Shown here piece after piece: positions 44,193 through 54,230 of a DNA stretch of 64,000 bases (positions within the stretch are counted from its first letter, which is position 1; each line of letters starts with the position of its first letter). The translations under genes and the position numbers were made by a program. The notes beneath the pieces were generated by a model. It worked only from the letters and a program-made list of their open reading frames with translations. It did no database searches and was not told the origin of the DNA. The stretch covers positions 1 to 64,000 of the forward strand of contig JAGXAN010000004.1 of the NCBI GenBank assembly GCA_019075865.1. Reading direction: 5' to 3'. The stretch is from Hyphomicrobiales bacterium (GTDB lineage: Bacteria > Pseudomonadota > Alphaproteobacteria > Rhizobiales > Beijerinckiaceae).

Positions 44193-46181
44193 ATGAGCCC
44201 GACATCGTCATCTAACGAAAATGCTGGCAGCGGGCCGCAGGTCGGGCCTGTGGATGCGTCGGCTGCGCCCGCGCCTTCTGAAGCGCCGGCCCTGTCAACG
44301 GTGCCCCACCCGGATGCAGCCCCTGCGCCGGCTTTGGGAGCGGCTGCGGACCCGGAGATTGCCTTGTTACGGCGTGGGGCAACCGGTCAGGCACAGGGCG
44401 CCGCGACACAAAGATCCGCCTTTTTTGGTCGGCGTAGCGTGCTGAAGAGCCCGAAAGACGCTTTGCAACCGGATGTGCCACCGCCCCCTCCGCCCCGGGC
44501 CAAGAAACGCCGCCGCCGTTCCACTCTGTCGAACCTGAGTGCTTTTGCGACTTTCCTGCTTTTTGTTGCCATTCTGGGGCTAACTGCCTTGCTGGAGGGG
44601 AAGCGCGAATATAGCGCGCCGGGCCCGCTCCAGAGCGACAAGGTGGTATTTATCCCCAGGGGCACCGAAACGCCGAAGATCGTGGCTTCCCTGCAGGACG
44701 CTGGTGTCATCGACAATTACTGGTGGATGCAAACCATTCTGTTTCTTAAAGGGGATCGCGGCAAACTTCGCGCCGGTGAATATGAATTTCCCAAGGGAAT
44801 CAGTATGGCTCAGGTTATCGCCAAATTGGTGGCTGGCCATTCGATTTTGCACTCCTTCACTATTCCAGAAGGCTGGAGCGTTCAGCAGGTGGTGGATCAC
44901 CTGAATGCCGAACCCCTGCTGTCGAATGACATCACGGCATTGCCGCCCGAAGGCAGCCTGATGCCCGACACCTATCGGTTCTCCCGCAATGAAAACCGGC
45001 AGAACCAGTTGGCCAAGATGGAAGCCGAGGACAAAAAAATTCTGGCGGAAGTCTGGGCCGGTCGCACACCCAATCCGCTTCTGAAAACCCCGGAGCAATT
45101 GGTTATTCTGGCCTCGATCGTCGAAAAAGAGACCGGCAAGGTCGATGAGCGCCCGCGCGTCGCCGCCGTGTTCCTCAACCGGCTCGCCAATCATATCCGC
45201 CTGCAATCGGATCCAACGGTTGTCTATGGGCTCGTAGGCGGCAAAGCGGCGCTGGGCCATCGCCTGACCAAGGCCGATCTCGAAACGCCAACGCCCTACA
45301 ATACTTATTTGATTGATGGGTTGCCGCCGGGGCCCATTGGCAATCCCGGCCGCGCCGCGCTCGAGGCGGTGGCCAATCCCGATCACACCCATGAATTGTA
45401 TTTCGTTGCCGATGGCACGGGCGGGCATTTGTTTGCGGATACGCTGAAACAGCACAACATCAACGTCAAACACTGGCGTGAATTGCAAAAGCAGAACGAG
45501 ACAACGCCCGGAGCCAATGACGGGACACCGCCTGCAGGCGAACCGGCTGCGGGTCAACCCCTCGACAAGCCAGCCGCCGCAAAGCCCGCGCAGCATTCCC
45601 AGAGTGAAGCTGTGCCACAATTTTATGGGCAATTGCCGGTCAGCGTTTCCGAAAACCGGCAACAATCGACGATCAGTGAGGCCGTTGCCAATCTAGCTGC
45701 CCGGATGGCGGCCAAATTGCCGCTGGCCCAGCGTATTGCCCGCACAAAGGCCGAGGAGAATCAGGAAAGCATCACGCCGGTTGCATCATCCAGCGCCAGT
45801 CCTGAGGATGCCAAGGCCGCGGCCCTCGCCAAAAAATGGGGATCGGATGAATTGCAGGCCGCGGGTATTATCATTCGCGGCGTCAATGATACACCCGCCC
45901 CCCAGACCGCCGAATTTGGTAGCGACCCCGTCGATAACGGTCTCCCCGCTGCGGATCTGAGCGATTTCAAGCCGGTCAAGCCCGGCCCTGCTGATGAAGC
46001 GGCACTTCAGGCCATTTCGCGTCAGGCGCGGGCAGGGCAGATGGCCGGGCCCAATGGCAAGCCCGTGCCAAAACGCGCGCTGGCGTTTGACGCCTCCGAG
46101 GGCACCCGCAACGATCCGCTGCGCGAGACAAACTACGATTTGAATTCGGCGCAGACCGTGCCAAAACTCTCGATCCGTTGA
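44193..46181 (+). CDS. mltG: Endolytic murein transglycosylase MltG with long C-terminal extension
   Basis: Cleaves nascent peptidoglycan strands at the inner membrane and so limits glycan length. The N-terminal ~105 residues are cytoplasmic and rich in Pro, Ala and Arg. One transmembrane helix lies at about 112-134. A LysM-like region and the YceG catalytic domain follow (about 150-425), with the catalytic Glu in ASIVEKETGKVDERP near residue 310. Residues ~430-662 form an Ala/Pro/Gln-rich extension not found in standard MltG proteins of about 340-430 residues. No frameshift is apparent; the tail is continuous with the domain. Confidence 0.93.
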   Translation: MSPTSSSNENAGSGPQVGPVDASAAPAPSEAPALSTVPHPDAAPAPALGAAADPEIALLRRGATGQAQGAATQRSAFFGRRSVLKSPKDALQPDVPPPPPPRAKKRRRRSTLSNLSAFATFLLFVAILGLTALLEGKREYSAPGPLQSDKVVFIPRGTETPKIVASLQDAGVIDNYWWMQTILFLKGDRGKLRAGEYEFPKGISMAQVIAKLVAGHSILHSFTIPEGWSVQQVVDHLNAEPLLSNDITALPPEGSLMPDTYRFSRNENRQNQLAKMEAEDKKILAEVWAGRTPNPLLKTPEQLVILASIVEKETGKVDERPRVAAVFLNRLANHIRLQSDPTVVYGLVGGKAALGHRLTKADLETPTPYNTYLIDGLPPGPIGNPGRAALEAVANPDHTHELYFVADGTGGHLFADTLKQHNINVKHWRELQKQNETTPGANDGTPPAGEPAAGQPLDKPAAAKPAQHSQSEAVPQFYGQLPVSVSENRQQSTISEAVANLAARMAAKLPLAQRIARTKAEENQESITPVASSSASPEDAKAAALAKKWGSDELQAAGIIIRGVNDTPAPQTAEFGSDPVDNGLPAADLSDFKPVKPGPADEAALQAISRQARAGQMAGPNGKPVPKRALAFDASEGTRNDPLRETNYDLNSAQTVPKLSIR

Positions 46182-46219
46182 TCGCGCTGGCGATCGCGTC
46201 GGCCTGAGCAAATGCGCGC

Positions 46220-46247
46220 TTGCCATTTCCAACTTTGGCAGTTATAG
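46220..46247 (+). promoter_or_regulatory. Candidate promoter for rpsB
   Basis: TTGCCA (46220-46225) and TTATAG (46242-46247) are separated by 16 bases. Transcription from here would give a leader of about 100 bases before rpsB. Partial consensus only. Confidence 0.35.
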
Positions 46248-46357
46248 AGCCGCTATTCCACACGCGAATGAGGCAGCCCTGTTTCAAGGGTCTGCGCCGG
46301 TGGGTTCGGCAAGTGCCGACCTGAGATTTCGCGGAGGCATAACCGGAGAAACACATC

Positions 46358-47362
46358 ATGGCACTACCCGATTTCACTATGCGCGGCCTTCTTGAATCTG
46401 GCGCGCATTTCGGACACCAGTCGCATCGCTGGAACCCGAAAATGGCTCCCTATATTTTTGGCGCCCGCAACAACATTCACATCATTGATCTGGCCCAGAC
46501 CGTGCCATTGCTGCATCAGGCGCTCAAAGCCGTGTCCGACACTGTGGCGCGCGGCGGACGCGTGCTGTTTGTGGGCACGAAGCGTCAGGCCGCCGATCTC
46601 ATCGCCGACAGCGCCAAGCGCTCGGCCCAGTATTATGTCAATTCGCGTTGGCTCGGCGGCATGCTCACCAACTGGAAGACCATTTCGGGTTCGATTACCC
46701 GGTTACGCAAAGTGGACGAAATTCTTCAGGGCGGCGCCCAGGGCCTGACCAAGAAGGAACGCCTGATGCTCACCCGTGAGCAGGACAAGCTCGAAAAGGC
46801 GCTCGGCGGCATCAAGGAAATGGGCGGCGTGCCGGACATGATTTTTGTCATCGACACCAACAAGGAACAGTTGGCGATCAAGGAAGCCAATCGTCTTGGC
46901 ATTCCGGTTGCGGCCATTCTCGACACCAATTCCGATCCGGACGGCATCACCTTCCCGATCCCCGGCAATGATGACGCCGGCCGTGCCATTTCGCTTTACT
47001 GCGATTTGTTTGCCCGCGCTGCCATCGACGGCATTTCGCGCAGCCAAGGCTCGGCTGGTGTGGATCTTGGTGCTGCAATGGCACCAGAGGCTGAAGAATT
47101 GGCTCCCTCCACTGAAGCCGCCGCTGAACATTTCGAGTTGCTGTCCGCTCCGCGCGGCGCACCTGATGACCTCGTGAAGCTGCATGGCGCTGGCCCGCAG
47201 ATCGTTCAGAAGCTGAATGATGCCGGCGTGTTCCATTTCTGGCAGATCGCGGCAATGACGGACGCTGAATCCGCCAAGCTCGACCAGGACCTGAAATTGA
47301 GCGGCCGCATCGCACGCGATGGCTGGGTGGCTCAGGCTCGCGAACTGGTCGCAGGCGCTTAA
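46358..47362 (+). CDS. rpsB: 30S ribosomal protein S2 with C-terminal HhH-like extension
   Basis: A ribosomal small-subunit protein. The first ~230 residues are canonical S2 ([50 protein letters not shown]-like [17 protein letters not shown]). At 334 residues it exceeds the usual 230-260. The last ~75 residues ([21 protein letters not shown], then [11 protein letters not shown]) resemble a helix-hairpin-helix module seen on S2 and other proteins in several Hyphomicrobiales. tsf follows after 72 bases. Confidence 0.97.
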   Translation: MALPDFTMRGLLESGAHFGHQSHRWNPKMAPYIFGARNNIHIIDLAQTVPLLHQALKAVSDTVARGGRVLFVGTKRQAADLIADSAKRSAQYYVNSRWLGGMLTNWKTISGSITRLRKVDEILQGGAQGLTKKERLMLTREQDKLEKALGGIKEMGGVPDMIFVIDTNKEQLAIKEANRLGIPVAAILDTNSDPDGITFPIPGNDDAGRAISLYCDLFARAAIDGISRSQGSAGVDLGAAMAPEAEELAPSTEAAAEHFELLSAPRGAPDDLVKLHGAGPQIVQKLNDAGVFHFWQIAAMTDAESAKLDQDLKLSGRIARDGWVAQARELVAGA

Positions 47363-47434
47363 TTCTACCCTAATTTCAATGGCGATGCGGACAGGGGTTT
47401 GCGTCGCCACCCCAACTCCATAAGGAATATCGCG

Positions 47435-48358
47435 ATGAGCATCATCACCGCTGGCATGGTCAAGGATTTGCGCGAAAAGACGGGCGCAGGCATGATGGAT
47501 TGCAAAACCGCTCTCTCGGCCACCGATGGCGACATCGAGTCCGCGATCGACTGGTTGCGCAAGAAGGGCCTGTCCAAGGCTGCCAAAAAATCAGGCCGGG
47601 TTGCCGCAGAAGGTCTCGTCGCCGTTGCCGTGCATGGCCACGATGCCGTCGTGATTGAAGTCAATTCCGAAACCGACTTCGTCGCCCGCAATGAAGAATT
47701 TCAGGCGCTCGTCCGCTCCATCGCGCTGGTCGCGGTTGAAAAGGGCGATGATGTCAACCAGTTGCTCGGCACCCATTATCCGGGCGGCGGCACGGTATCT
47801 GATGCCATTGCCAATGCCATTGCCACCATTGGTGAAAACATGACGTTGCGCCGCGTGGCCAGCCTGCATGTGACCAAGGGCGTCATCGGCAGCTATGTTC
47901 ACAACGCGATCGCCGACAACCTTGGCAAGATCGGCGTGCTGGTCGCGCTTGAATCCACGGGCGACAGCGAAGTGCTGGGTAATCTGGCGCGCCAGATTGC
48001 GCTGCATGTGGCAGCTGCCAACCCGATGGCGCTCGACCCGGCCAGCATGGACCCGACGGTTGTCCTGCGCGAACGCAACGTGCTCGCCGACAAGAACGCG
48101 GGCAAGCCTGCCAATATCCTCGAAAAAATCGTCGAAGGCGGCCTCAAGACTTTCTACAAGGAAGTCTGCCTGACTGACCAGATTTCCATCCATGCCGAGC
48201 ATGATGGCAAGTCGATTGCCCAGGTGGTCAAGGAAACCGAAGGCAAGGCCGGCGCGCCGGTCGCGCTGAAGGGCTATGTGCGCTTTGCTTTGGGCGACGG
48301 CATCGAAAAGCCTGAGGGCCTGGATTTTGCGGCTGAAGTCGCGGCATTGCAGGGCTGA
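47435..48358 (+). CDS. tsf: Elongation factor Ts
   Basis: Nucleotide-exchange factor for EF-Tu. The 307-residue protein begins with the UBA-like domain ([19 protein letters not shown]) and continues with the exchange core ([18 protein letters not shown]). A hairpin terminator follows 43 bases after the stop. The start at 47435 is preferred because it begins the family domain. Confidence 0.98.
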   Translation: MSIITAGMVKDLREKTGAGMMDCKTALSATDGDIESAIDWLRKKGLSKAAKKSGRVAAEGLVAVAVHGHDAVVIEVNSETDFVARNEEFQALVRSIALVAVEKGDDVNQLLGTHYPGGGTVSDAIANAIATIGENMTLRRVASLHVTKGVIGSYVHNAIADNLGKIGVLVALESTGDSEVLGNLARQIALHVAAANPMALDPASMDPTVVLRERNVLADKNAGKPANILEKIVEGGLKTFYKEVCLTDQISIHAEHDGKSIAQVVKETEGKAGAPVALKGYVRFALGDGIEKPEGLDFAAEVAALQG

Positions 48359-48401
48359 TCACGCATTTTGCGTTGAAGGCGATTTGTCAGTAATACAACA
48401 G

Positions 48402-48434
48402 GGTGGGGGCAGCGAATCGCGCCCTCACCTTTTT
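48402..48434 (+). terminator. Terminator after tsf
   Basis: GGTGGGGGC (48402-48410) pairs with GCCCTCACC (48421-48429) around a 10-base loop, with one G-T pair, followed by five T. It separates rpsB-tsf from pyrH, which starts only 33 bases later. Confidence 0.75.
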
Positions 48435-48466
48435 CATGTCCCGTTCATTCCAGCCGAAAGAGCCCC

Positions 48467-49192
48467 ATGCAGCAGCCCGCGATGAAACAGAGTTGGAAAC
48501 GGGTGATGGTAAAGTTGTCCGGTGAGGCGCTGATGGGCACCCAGAGCCATGGCCTCGATGCGCCAACCGTGAAGCGCATCGCCGCTGATTTGGCCAAAGC
48601 GGCGCAAAGCGTCGAAATCGGTGTGGTTGTTGGTGGCGGAAATTTTTTTCGTGGCATTCAGGGGGCCGACAAGGGCATAGAGCGGGCGCGGGCCGATTCC
48701 ATCGGCATGCTGGCTACCGTCATGAACGCACTGGCTTTGGAAGCGGCGATTGAGGCGGAAGGCAAACCCTGCCGCGCACTTTCGGCCATTGCCATGCCGC
48801 AGATATGTCAGCCCTATTCGCGTCAGGCGGCGCTCAACCATATGGGCAAGGGCCGTATCGTGGTATTGGCCGGGGGCACCGGCAATCCGTTCTTTACGAC
48901 CGATACAGGAGCGGCGCTGCGCGCGGCGGAATTATCCTGCGATGCCGTGCTCAAGGCGACGCAAGTCGATGGCATCTATACCGCTGACCCCAAGCACGAC
49001 GCCACCGCGACCCGCTTTCACAACCTCACCCATGATGAAGCCATATCGCGCAATCTGGCCGTAATGGACACGGCCGCCTTTGCGCTGGCCCGCGAGAGCA
49101 AATTGCCGATATTGGTGTTTTCCATCCGCGAACCGGGTGCCATTACCGCCGCCTTGGCAGGGCAGGGCAACAGCACATTAGTTTTGCCCTGA
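48467..49192 (+). CDS. pyrH: UMP kinase
   Basis: Phosphorylates UMP to UDP; a hexameric amino-acid-kinase-fold enzyme of 241 residues. Motifs include VMVKLSGEALMG, VVGGGNFFRG, GTGNPFFTTDTGAALRAAE and DGIYTADPKHD. It lies just after the tsf terminator, so it is probably expressed by read-through or from a short promoter overlapping it. frr is 140 bases downstream. Confidence 0.97.
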   Translation: MQQPAMKQSWKRVMVKLSGEALMGTQSHGLDAPTVKRIAADLAKAAQSVEIGVVVGGGNFFRGIQGADKGIERARADSIGMLATVMNALALEAAIEAEGKPCRALSAIAMPQICQPYSRQAALNHMGKGRIVVLAGGTGNPFFTTDTGAALRAAELSCDAVLKATQVDGIYTADPKHDATATRFHNLTHDEAISRNLAVMDTAAFALARESKLPILVFSIREPGAITAALAGQGNSTLVLP

Positions 49193-49332
49193 AACCTTGC
49201 CATTGCTATATTGCGCGGCGCGCCCAGTTTTGGCACAAGCAGGCAGCGCAGTATAATGGCGCGAGGAGAATCAGTGCGCCAGGACGAATGGCGTGGTTCG
49301 CCGATCGACCGCCAGGAAAATTGGATTAAACC

Positions 49333-49893
49333 ATGCCAGCTACATTTGATTTGGAAGAACTTCGCCGCCGCATGCAGAGCACGATTGCGGTATTGAAACA
49401 TGATTTGAATGGACTGCGCACCGGACGCGCTTCGGCCAGTCTGCTGGAGCCCATTCAAGTCGTGGCTTATGGGGCCTCGACGCCGCTGATCCAGGTGGCC
49501 AATGTTTCGGTGCCAGAATCGCGCATGCTGTCCGTGCAGGTTTGGGACAAGGGCCTCGTCAGCGCGGTTGACAAGGCGATCCGCGATTCCAATTTGGGCC
49601 TGTCGCCGACGGTTGAAGGCCAGACGCTGCGCATCCGCATTCCCGAGCTAAACGAGCAGCGCCGCAAGGAAATGGTCAAGGTCGCGCATAAATACGCGGA
49701 AGAAGCCCGCATTTCCGTGCGCCATGTGCGCCGGGATGGCATTGATCTGGCCAAAAAGATGTTAAAAGACAAAATCATATCCGAAGATGACGAAAAGCGT
49801 CATGCCGCCGAAGTGCAAAAGGCCACCGATCTTGCCATTCACGAAGTGGATCAGGCCTTGGCCAGCAAGGAAAAGGAAATCATGCAGGTGTGA
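49333..49893 (+). CDS. frr: Ribosome recycling factor
   Basis: Splits post-termination ribosomes together with EF-G. The 186-residue length and the segments [39 protein letters not shown] and [21 protein letters not shown] are canonical. uppS starts 35 bases downstream. Confidence 0.98.
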   Translation: MPATFDLEELRRRMQSTIAVLKHDLNGLRTGRASASLLEPIQVVAYGASTPLIQVANVSVPESRMLSVQVWDKGLVSAVDKAIRDSNLGLSPTVEGQTLRIRIPELNEQRRKEMVKVAHKYAEEARISVRHVRRDGIDLAKKMLKDKIISEDDEKRHAAEVQKATDLAIHEVDQALASKEKEIMQV

Positions 49894-49928
49894 GGCTGGT
49901 TGACGGGAGCTTGAGGGAAACGCCAGAA

Positions 49929-50702
49929 ATGTCCGATATCGCCAACGTAGAGTTGCCGAAACATCAAACCGGCCTGAGTGTTGGCATCATTATGGATGGC
50001 AACGGACGCTGGGCGGCTTCGCGTGGATTGCCGCGCTTCGAGGGCCACCGCCGCGGGGTGGAGGCATTGCGGGCTGCCGTGCGCGCGGCGCCAGATCTGG
50101 GCGTTCGCTATCTCACGCTTTATAGCTTCTCCCTGGAGAACTGGAGCCGGCCAAAACGCGAAGTTTTGGACCTGATGGGCCTGCTCAAGCGATTCATTCG
50201 CAATGATCTGGCCGAATTGCACAAAAGCAATGTCCAGATCAAGGTGATCGGCGAACCGGACGGCCTGAGCGCCGATATTTTGGCGCTGCTGGCCGAAGCG
50301 CAGGATCTGACCCGCAACAATAGCCGCCTGACTTTGGTCATCGCCTTCAATTACGGCTCCCGGCAGGAGATCGTGGGCGCGGTTCAGGCCATCGCGCGGC
50401 GGGCACTGGCCGGCGAAATCGACCCCAAGGCCATTGACGTCGACATGATTTCCCGGGCCTTGCAGACCGCGACTGTGCCCGATCCCGATTTCATCATTCG
50501 CACCTCCGGCGAGCAGCGCCTTTCCAATTTTCTGCTTTGGCAGGCAGCCTATGCCGAGTTCATATTTTTGCCGATTCATTGGCCCGATTTTGACCAGGCT
50601 GCTTTCACCGCTGCCATTTCAGAGTTCAACCGCCGTGATCGGCGTTTTGGCGGACTTGTCCGCGCCGTGGAGCCCGACCTCAGCGCGAAAACGGCCTCAT
50701 GA
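49929..50702 (+). CDS. uppS: Undecaprenyl diphosphate synthase
   Basis: Makes the C55 lipid carrier for peptidoglycan and O-antigen. The 257-residue cis-prenyltransferase has the active-site segment [10 protein letters not shown] with the essential Asp, [10 protein letters not shown], and near the C-terminus [15 protein letters not shown]. The start at 49929 follows a GAGGGAAA site; the GTG at 49890 overlaps frr and is less likely. It overlaps cdsA by ATGA. Confidence 0.97.
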   Translation: MSDIANVELPKHQTGLSVGIIMDGNGRWAASRGLPRFEGHRRGVEALRAAVRAAPDLGVRYLTLYSFSLENWSRPKREVLDLMGLLKRFIRNDLAELHKSNVQIKVIGEPDGLSADILALLAEAQDLTRNNSRLTLVIAFNYGSRQEIVGAVQAIARRALAGEIDPKAIDVDMISRALQTATVPDPDFIIRTSGEQRLSNFLLWQAAYAEFIFLPIHWPDFDQAAFTAAISEFNRRDRRFGGLVRAVEPDLSAKTAS

Positions 50703-51553
50703 GCCAGCCCACTGGCGTCAAGCCTCCCCCTCTCAATCTGGGTGATTTGCGACTACGGGTGATTTCGGCCGTGATCATGGCGGTAGCGGCCGGCATTGCC
50801 GCCTGGCTGGGCTGCGGGCTTTTTCTGTTGTGCTGGGTGTTTCTGGGCTCGATGGTTGCCCTTGAATGGCAGCAAAACGTCGCCAGCCAATCGCAGATTT
50901 ACCGCACCACGGTCTCGATCCTTGTGATCGTGCTCTGCGCCATGCTGTCGAGCCATGGCAGCGGCGTCGAGGCATTGCAACTGGCTGCTGTCGGTGCCCT
51001 ACTGGTTGCCAGCCTTGCGGAGACCAAACGCCGTATCTGGGCCGGAATTGGCGTTTTGTATGCGGCGGGAATGGTCATTGCGGTTTGTGCGTTGCGCTTC
51101 ACCGACTCGCCTTACGGCATGCTTGCCATTTTTTGGCTGTTTGCGGTGGTTTGGGGCACGGATGTCATGGCCTATTTTGGCGGACGGCTGATCGGCGGCC
51201 CCAAGCTATGGCCGCGTATTTCGCCGTCCAAGACCTGGTCTGGCACCTTGGTTGGCATCGCCAGCGGCGCATTGCTGGGCCTCTTTTTGTGCTGGCTGGC
51301 CGGCAAGGCGGGCGCGCCGGGCTTTGTGCTGGGGCTTGGGTTGATCCTGGCGATTGGCGCGCAGATGGGTGACCTGTTTGAATCGGCCATCAAGCGCCGG
51401 TTTGGCGTCAAGGATTCCTCGCCCCTCATTCCGGGGCATGGCGGGTTCATGGATCGACTGGATGGCTTCATCTTTGCCAGCATTTTGGCGCTCATGATCG
51501 GAGCCATGCGCTATGACATTCGCCTTGCTGCGGCTGGATTGTTTCAATGGTAA
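50699..51553 (+). CDS. cdsA: Phosphatidate cytidylyltransferase
   Basis: Makes CDP-diacylglycerol for phospholipid synthesis. The 284-residue membrane protein has about eight hydrophobic helices and the C-terminal CDS signature ([20 protein letters not shown] followed by GGFMDRLDG). It is translationally coupled to uppS upstream and overlaps dxr by 7 bases. Confidence 0.96.
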   Translation: MSQPTGVKPPPLNLGDLRLRVISAVIMAVAAGIAAWLGCGLFLLCWVFLGSMVALEWQQNVASQSQIYRTTVSILVIVLCAMLSSHGSGVEALQLAAVGALLVASLAETKRRIWAGIGVLYAAGMVIAVCALRFTDSPYGMLAIFWLFAVVWGTDVMAYFGGRLIGGPKLWPRISPSKTWSGTLVGIASGALLGLFLCWLAGKAGAPGFVLGLGLILAIGAQMGDLFESAIKRRFGVKDSSPLIPGHGGFMDRLDGFIFASILALMIGAMRYDIRLAAAGLFQW

Positions 51554-52731
51554 CAGGGCAGCAACCGGCCAAACGCCTTGTGATTCTGGGCGCTACCGGC
51601 TCGATTGGTCAATCGACGGCCTCCGTCATCGAGGATAGCGGCGATTATTGCGTCGAGGCGGTTGTCGGCGGCAGCGATGTGGCAGCGCTTGCAAAAATGG
51701 CCGTGCGCCTCGGTGCCCGGCACGCGGTCATCCACGATGCAACCGGCTATCACGCCCTGCGCGAGGCGCTGGCAGGCCATGAAATCACCGTGGCGGCGGG
51801 CCCGCAAGCCGTGCTGGAAGCGGCGGTCATGCCCTGCGACCTGGTGGTGGGCGCAATTGTGGGCACGGCTGGCGTGCCGCCCACTTATGCCGCGCTGCAG
51901 GCCGGGCGCACCATCGCCCTTGCCAACAAGGAATGCATGGTGTGCGCGGGCGAAATTTTCATGCGCAGCGCCAAGGCACATGGCGCGGTGATATTGCCGC
52001 TCGACAGCGAGCATAATGCGATCTTTCAGGCGCTCAACGGTTGGGATGCCTCGCAGATTGAAAATATGACGATTACCGCATCGGGCGGCCCCTTCCGCAC
52101 CTGGACGAAAGAGGCGATCGGCAATGCTCGCCCGGAGCAGGCTTTGGCCCACCCCAACTGGAGCATGGGGCGCAAGGTGTCGATTGATTCCGCCGGCCTC
52201 ATGAACAAGGGTCTCGAACTGATCGAAGCCCATCACCTCTTCGCCATTCCGCCCGAGCGTCTGCAGGTGCTGGTGCATCCCCAGTCGATTGTTCACGGTC
52301 TTGTCTCTTACGGCGATGGCTCGGTGGTCGCGGTTTTGGCCGCGCCCGACATGCGCACCCCGATAGCCCATTGCCTTGCCTATCCGCACCGACGTGACGC
52401 GCGCACCGCCCGTCTCGATTTGGCACAGGTCGGGGCTCTGACTTTTGAGCGTCCAGACCTTGATAAATTCCCCGCTCTGGGTCTCGCGATTGCAGCAATG
52501 AAAGCCGGGCAGGGGCTGCCAACCGTGCTCAATGCGGCCAATGAAGTTGCTGTAAATGCTTACCTTTCCGGCTATATTGGCTTTGCGGACATAGCCCGGA
52601 TCGTTGAGGGCGCTTGCGATCAGGCCCTGCGTGATGGCACGGCAAACAGCCCTCAATCCATTGCCGACGCCCTCGCCGTTGACCATATTACAAGAGAAAG
52701 GTTGCACCCCCTCTTGGCGGGTGGGCGCTAA
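51547..52731 (+). CDS. dxr: 1-deoxy-D-xylulose 5-phosphate reductoisomerase
   Basis: The second step of the MEP isoprenoid pathway, giving precursors for UppS. The 394-residue protein has the NADPH loop GATGSIGQSTASVIE, the metal/substrate segment DSEHNAIFQ, TASGGPFRTW, and HPNWSMGRKVSIDSAGLMNK. It overlaps cdsA by 7 bases. rseP follows after 88 bases. Confidence 0.98.
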   Translation: MVTGQQPAKRLVILGATGSIGQSTASVIEDSGDYCVEAVVGGSDVAALAKMAVRLGARHAVIHDATGYHALREALAGHEITVAAGPQAVLEAAVMPCDLVVGAIVGTAGVPPTYAALQAGRTIALANKECMVCAGEIFMRSAKAHGAVILPLDSEHNAIFQALNGWDASQIENMTITASGGPFRTWTKEAIGNARPEQALAHPNWSMGRKVSIDSAGLMNKGLELIEAHHLFAIPPERLQVLVHPQSIVHGLVSYGDGSVVAVLAAPDMRTPIAHCLAYPHRRDARTARLDLAQVGALTFERPDLDKFPALGLAIAAMKAGQGLPTVLNAANEVAVNAYLSGYIGFADIARIVEGACDQALRDGTANSPQSIADALAVDHITRERLHPLLAGGR

Positions 52732-52819
52732 TCCGTCATGGTAACGAAATAGTAACCATCCTGAAGTTCGCCACAATCCGTGTTTAGGTGAGCAAAAGGG
52801 AAGCGGAGGCGTAGCGTCC

Positions 52820-53959
52820 ATGTTCAGCATGCTTTGGTCATTTCTCACCTATCTCGTGCCGTTTGTCGTGGTGTTATCCACGGTCGTGTTTTTCCACGAA
52901 ATGGGTCATTTCCTGGTTGGTCGCTGGTGCGGGGTGAAAATCGACGCGTTTTCGCTGGGTATCGGCCCGGAACTTCTCGGCTTCAACGATTCCAAGGGCA
53001 CGAGATGGCGTCTGGCTTTGTTTCCCATTGGTGGTTATGTCAAGTTTTCCGGTGACGCCAATGGCGCCAGCGCGCCCGACAATTCCACCATTGCGGGCAT
53101 GACGCCCGAAGAAAGAGCTCTGACCCTGCCAGCGCAGAAAGTATGGAAACGCGCCGCCATTGTCGCGGCCGGTCCCATTGCCAATTTCCTGCTCAGCCTG
53201 TTCATCTTCAGCGCCCTGTTTTACGCCAATGGCGAGCAGGTATTGCAGCCCAAAGTGGCCTCCGTGCAGGCCGACAGCGTCGCCGCTGCCGCCGGGTTTC
53301 AGCCCAATGATCTGGTGGTCGCCATTGACGGCAGCCAGATTGCCAGTTTTGAGGATATGTCGCGCATTATCGTCAGTTCACCCGGCATCCCGCTGCAATT
53401 CACGGTTTTGCGCAATGGGGCGGATGTGCAGATTGTGGCCGCACCGCGTTCAGTCACCGAGCCAAGCAAGATCGGCCCGATGACGCTGGGTCGTATGGGG
53501 CTGGTTGGCTCGCGTGATCCGGCTGATTTGCGCCACGTCACCTACGGACCGCTCACGGCCATTCGTGCCGGTGCCAATGAAACCTGGTTCTGGGTGGCCA
53601 ATACCGGCACGTCGATCAAGCGTATGGTGACGGGGCAGGCCTCGGCGCAACAATTGTCCGGCCCGATTCGCATCGGCGAGTTGGCGGGCCAACTGGCGCG
53701 CGTTTCGGTTGAGAGCCTGATTTCACTGATCGCCGTGCTTTCGGTGTCGATTGGCCTGCTCAATCTGGTGCCGATTCCCATGCTCGATGGCGGACACTTG
53801 ATGTTTTATGCCTATGAGGCGGCATTTGGTCGCCCGATGAGCGAGCGTGTGCAGGAGATTGGCTTCCGTTTCGGCCTCGCCACTGTCGGTGCGTTGATGC
53901 TTTTCGCCGTCTCCAACGACTTGCTTAACCTGTTGCGCCAGTTCAAGATTTTCGGGTAA
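52820..53959 (+). CDS. rseP: Site-2 intramembrane metalloprotease RseP
   Basis: A membrane-embedded zinc protease that cuts transmembrane segments of anti-sigma factors and signal peptides; called MmpA in Caulobacter. The 379-residue protein has the HEMGH active site in the first membrane helix, a PDZ domain (about residues 125-205), and the third zinc ligand region LNLVPIPMLDGGH. A large hairpin follows the stop. Confidence 0.96.
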   Translation: MFSMLWSFLTYLVPFVVVLSTVVFFHEMGHFLVGRWCGVKIDAFSLGIGPELLGFNDSKGTRWRLALFPIGGYVKFSGDANGASAPDNSTIAGMTPEERALTLPAQKVWKRAAIVAAGPIANFLLSLFIFSALFYANGEQVLQPKVASVQADSVAAAAGFQPNDLVVAIDGSQIASFEDMSRIIVSSPGIPLQFTVLRNGADVQIVAAPRSVTEPSKIGPMTLGRMGLVGSRDPADLRHVTYGPLTAIRAGANETWFWVANTGTSIKRMVTGQASAQQLSGPIRIGELAGQLARVSVESLISLIAVLSVSIGLLNLVPIPMLDGGHLMFYAYEAAFGRPMSERVQEIGFRFGLATVGALMLFAVSNDLLNLLRQFKIFG

Positions 53960-53965
53960 TCAAGC

Positions 53966-54021
53966 TTAACGGCACGTTGTTGCGATCCTGGATCGTAAAC
54001 CCGTGCCGTTAACCATTTTTT
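53966..54021 (+). terminator. Large hairpin with T-run between rseP and bamA
   Basis: A perfect 11-bp stem, TTAACGGCACG (53966-53976) with CGTGCCGTTAA (54002-54012), encloses a 25-base loop that contains CGATC-ctg-GATCG. Six T follow at 54016-54021. It probably terminates the upstream operon, at least in part. A second small hairpin (CGTTGC/GCAACG, 54032-54049) comes right after. Confidence 0.65.
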
Positions 54022-54230
54022 GACCTTAAACCGTTGCTTTGCAGCAACGTGTGCGGCAAAAGTGATATGAATTGGAAATCAGGGTTTGCACCCAAGCGCA
54101 AAGTCTGTAGAAGATTAACGAATTGTGAAACTGGGTGTGGAGTTTCCGCGCACATTTTTCATCTGGATCAAATGGTTCGGCAGGTTTGGCGCGCAGCGCA
54201 GGCCCCGGCGCAAGTGGCGAGATCGATTTT

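Noticed and set aside
51544-52848. 434-codon minus-strand frame opposite dxr
   Set aside because: Shadow of dxr, which has all catalytic motifs on the plus strand.
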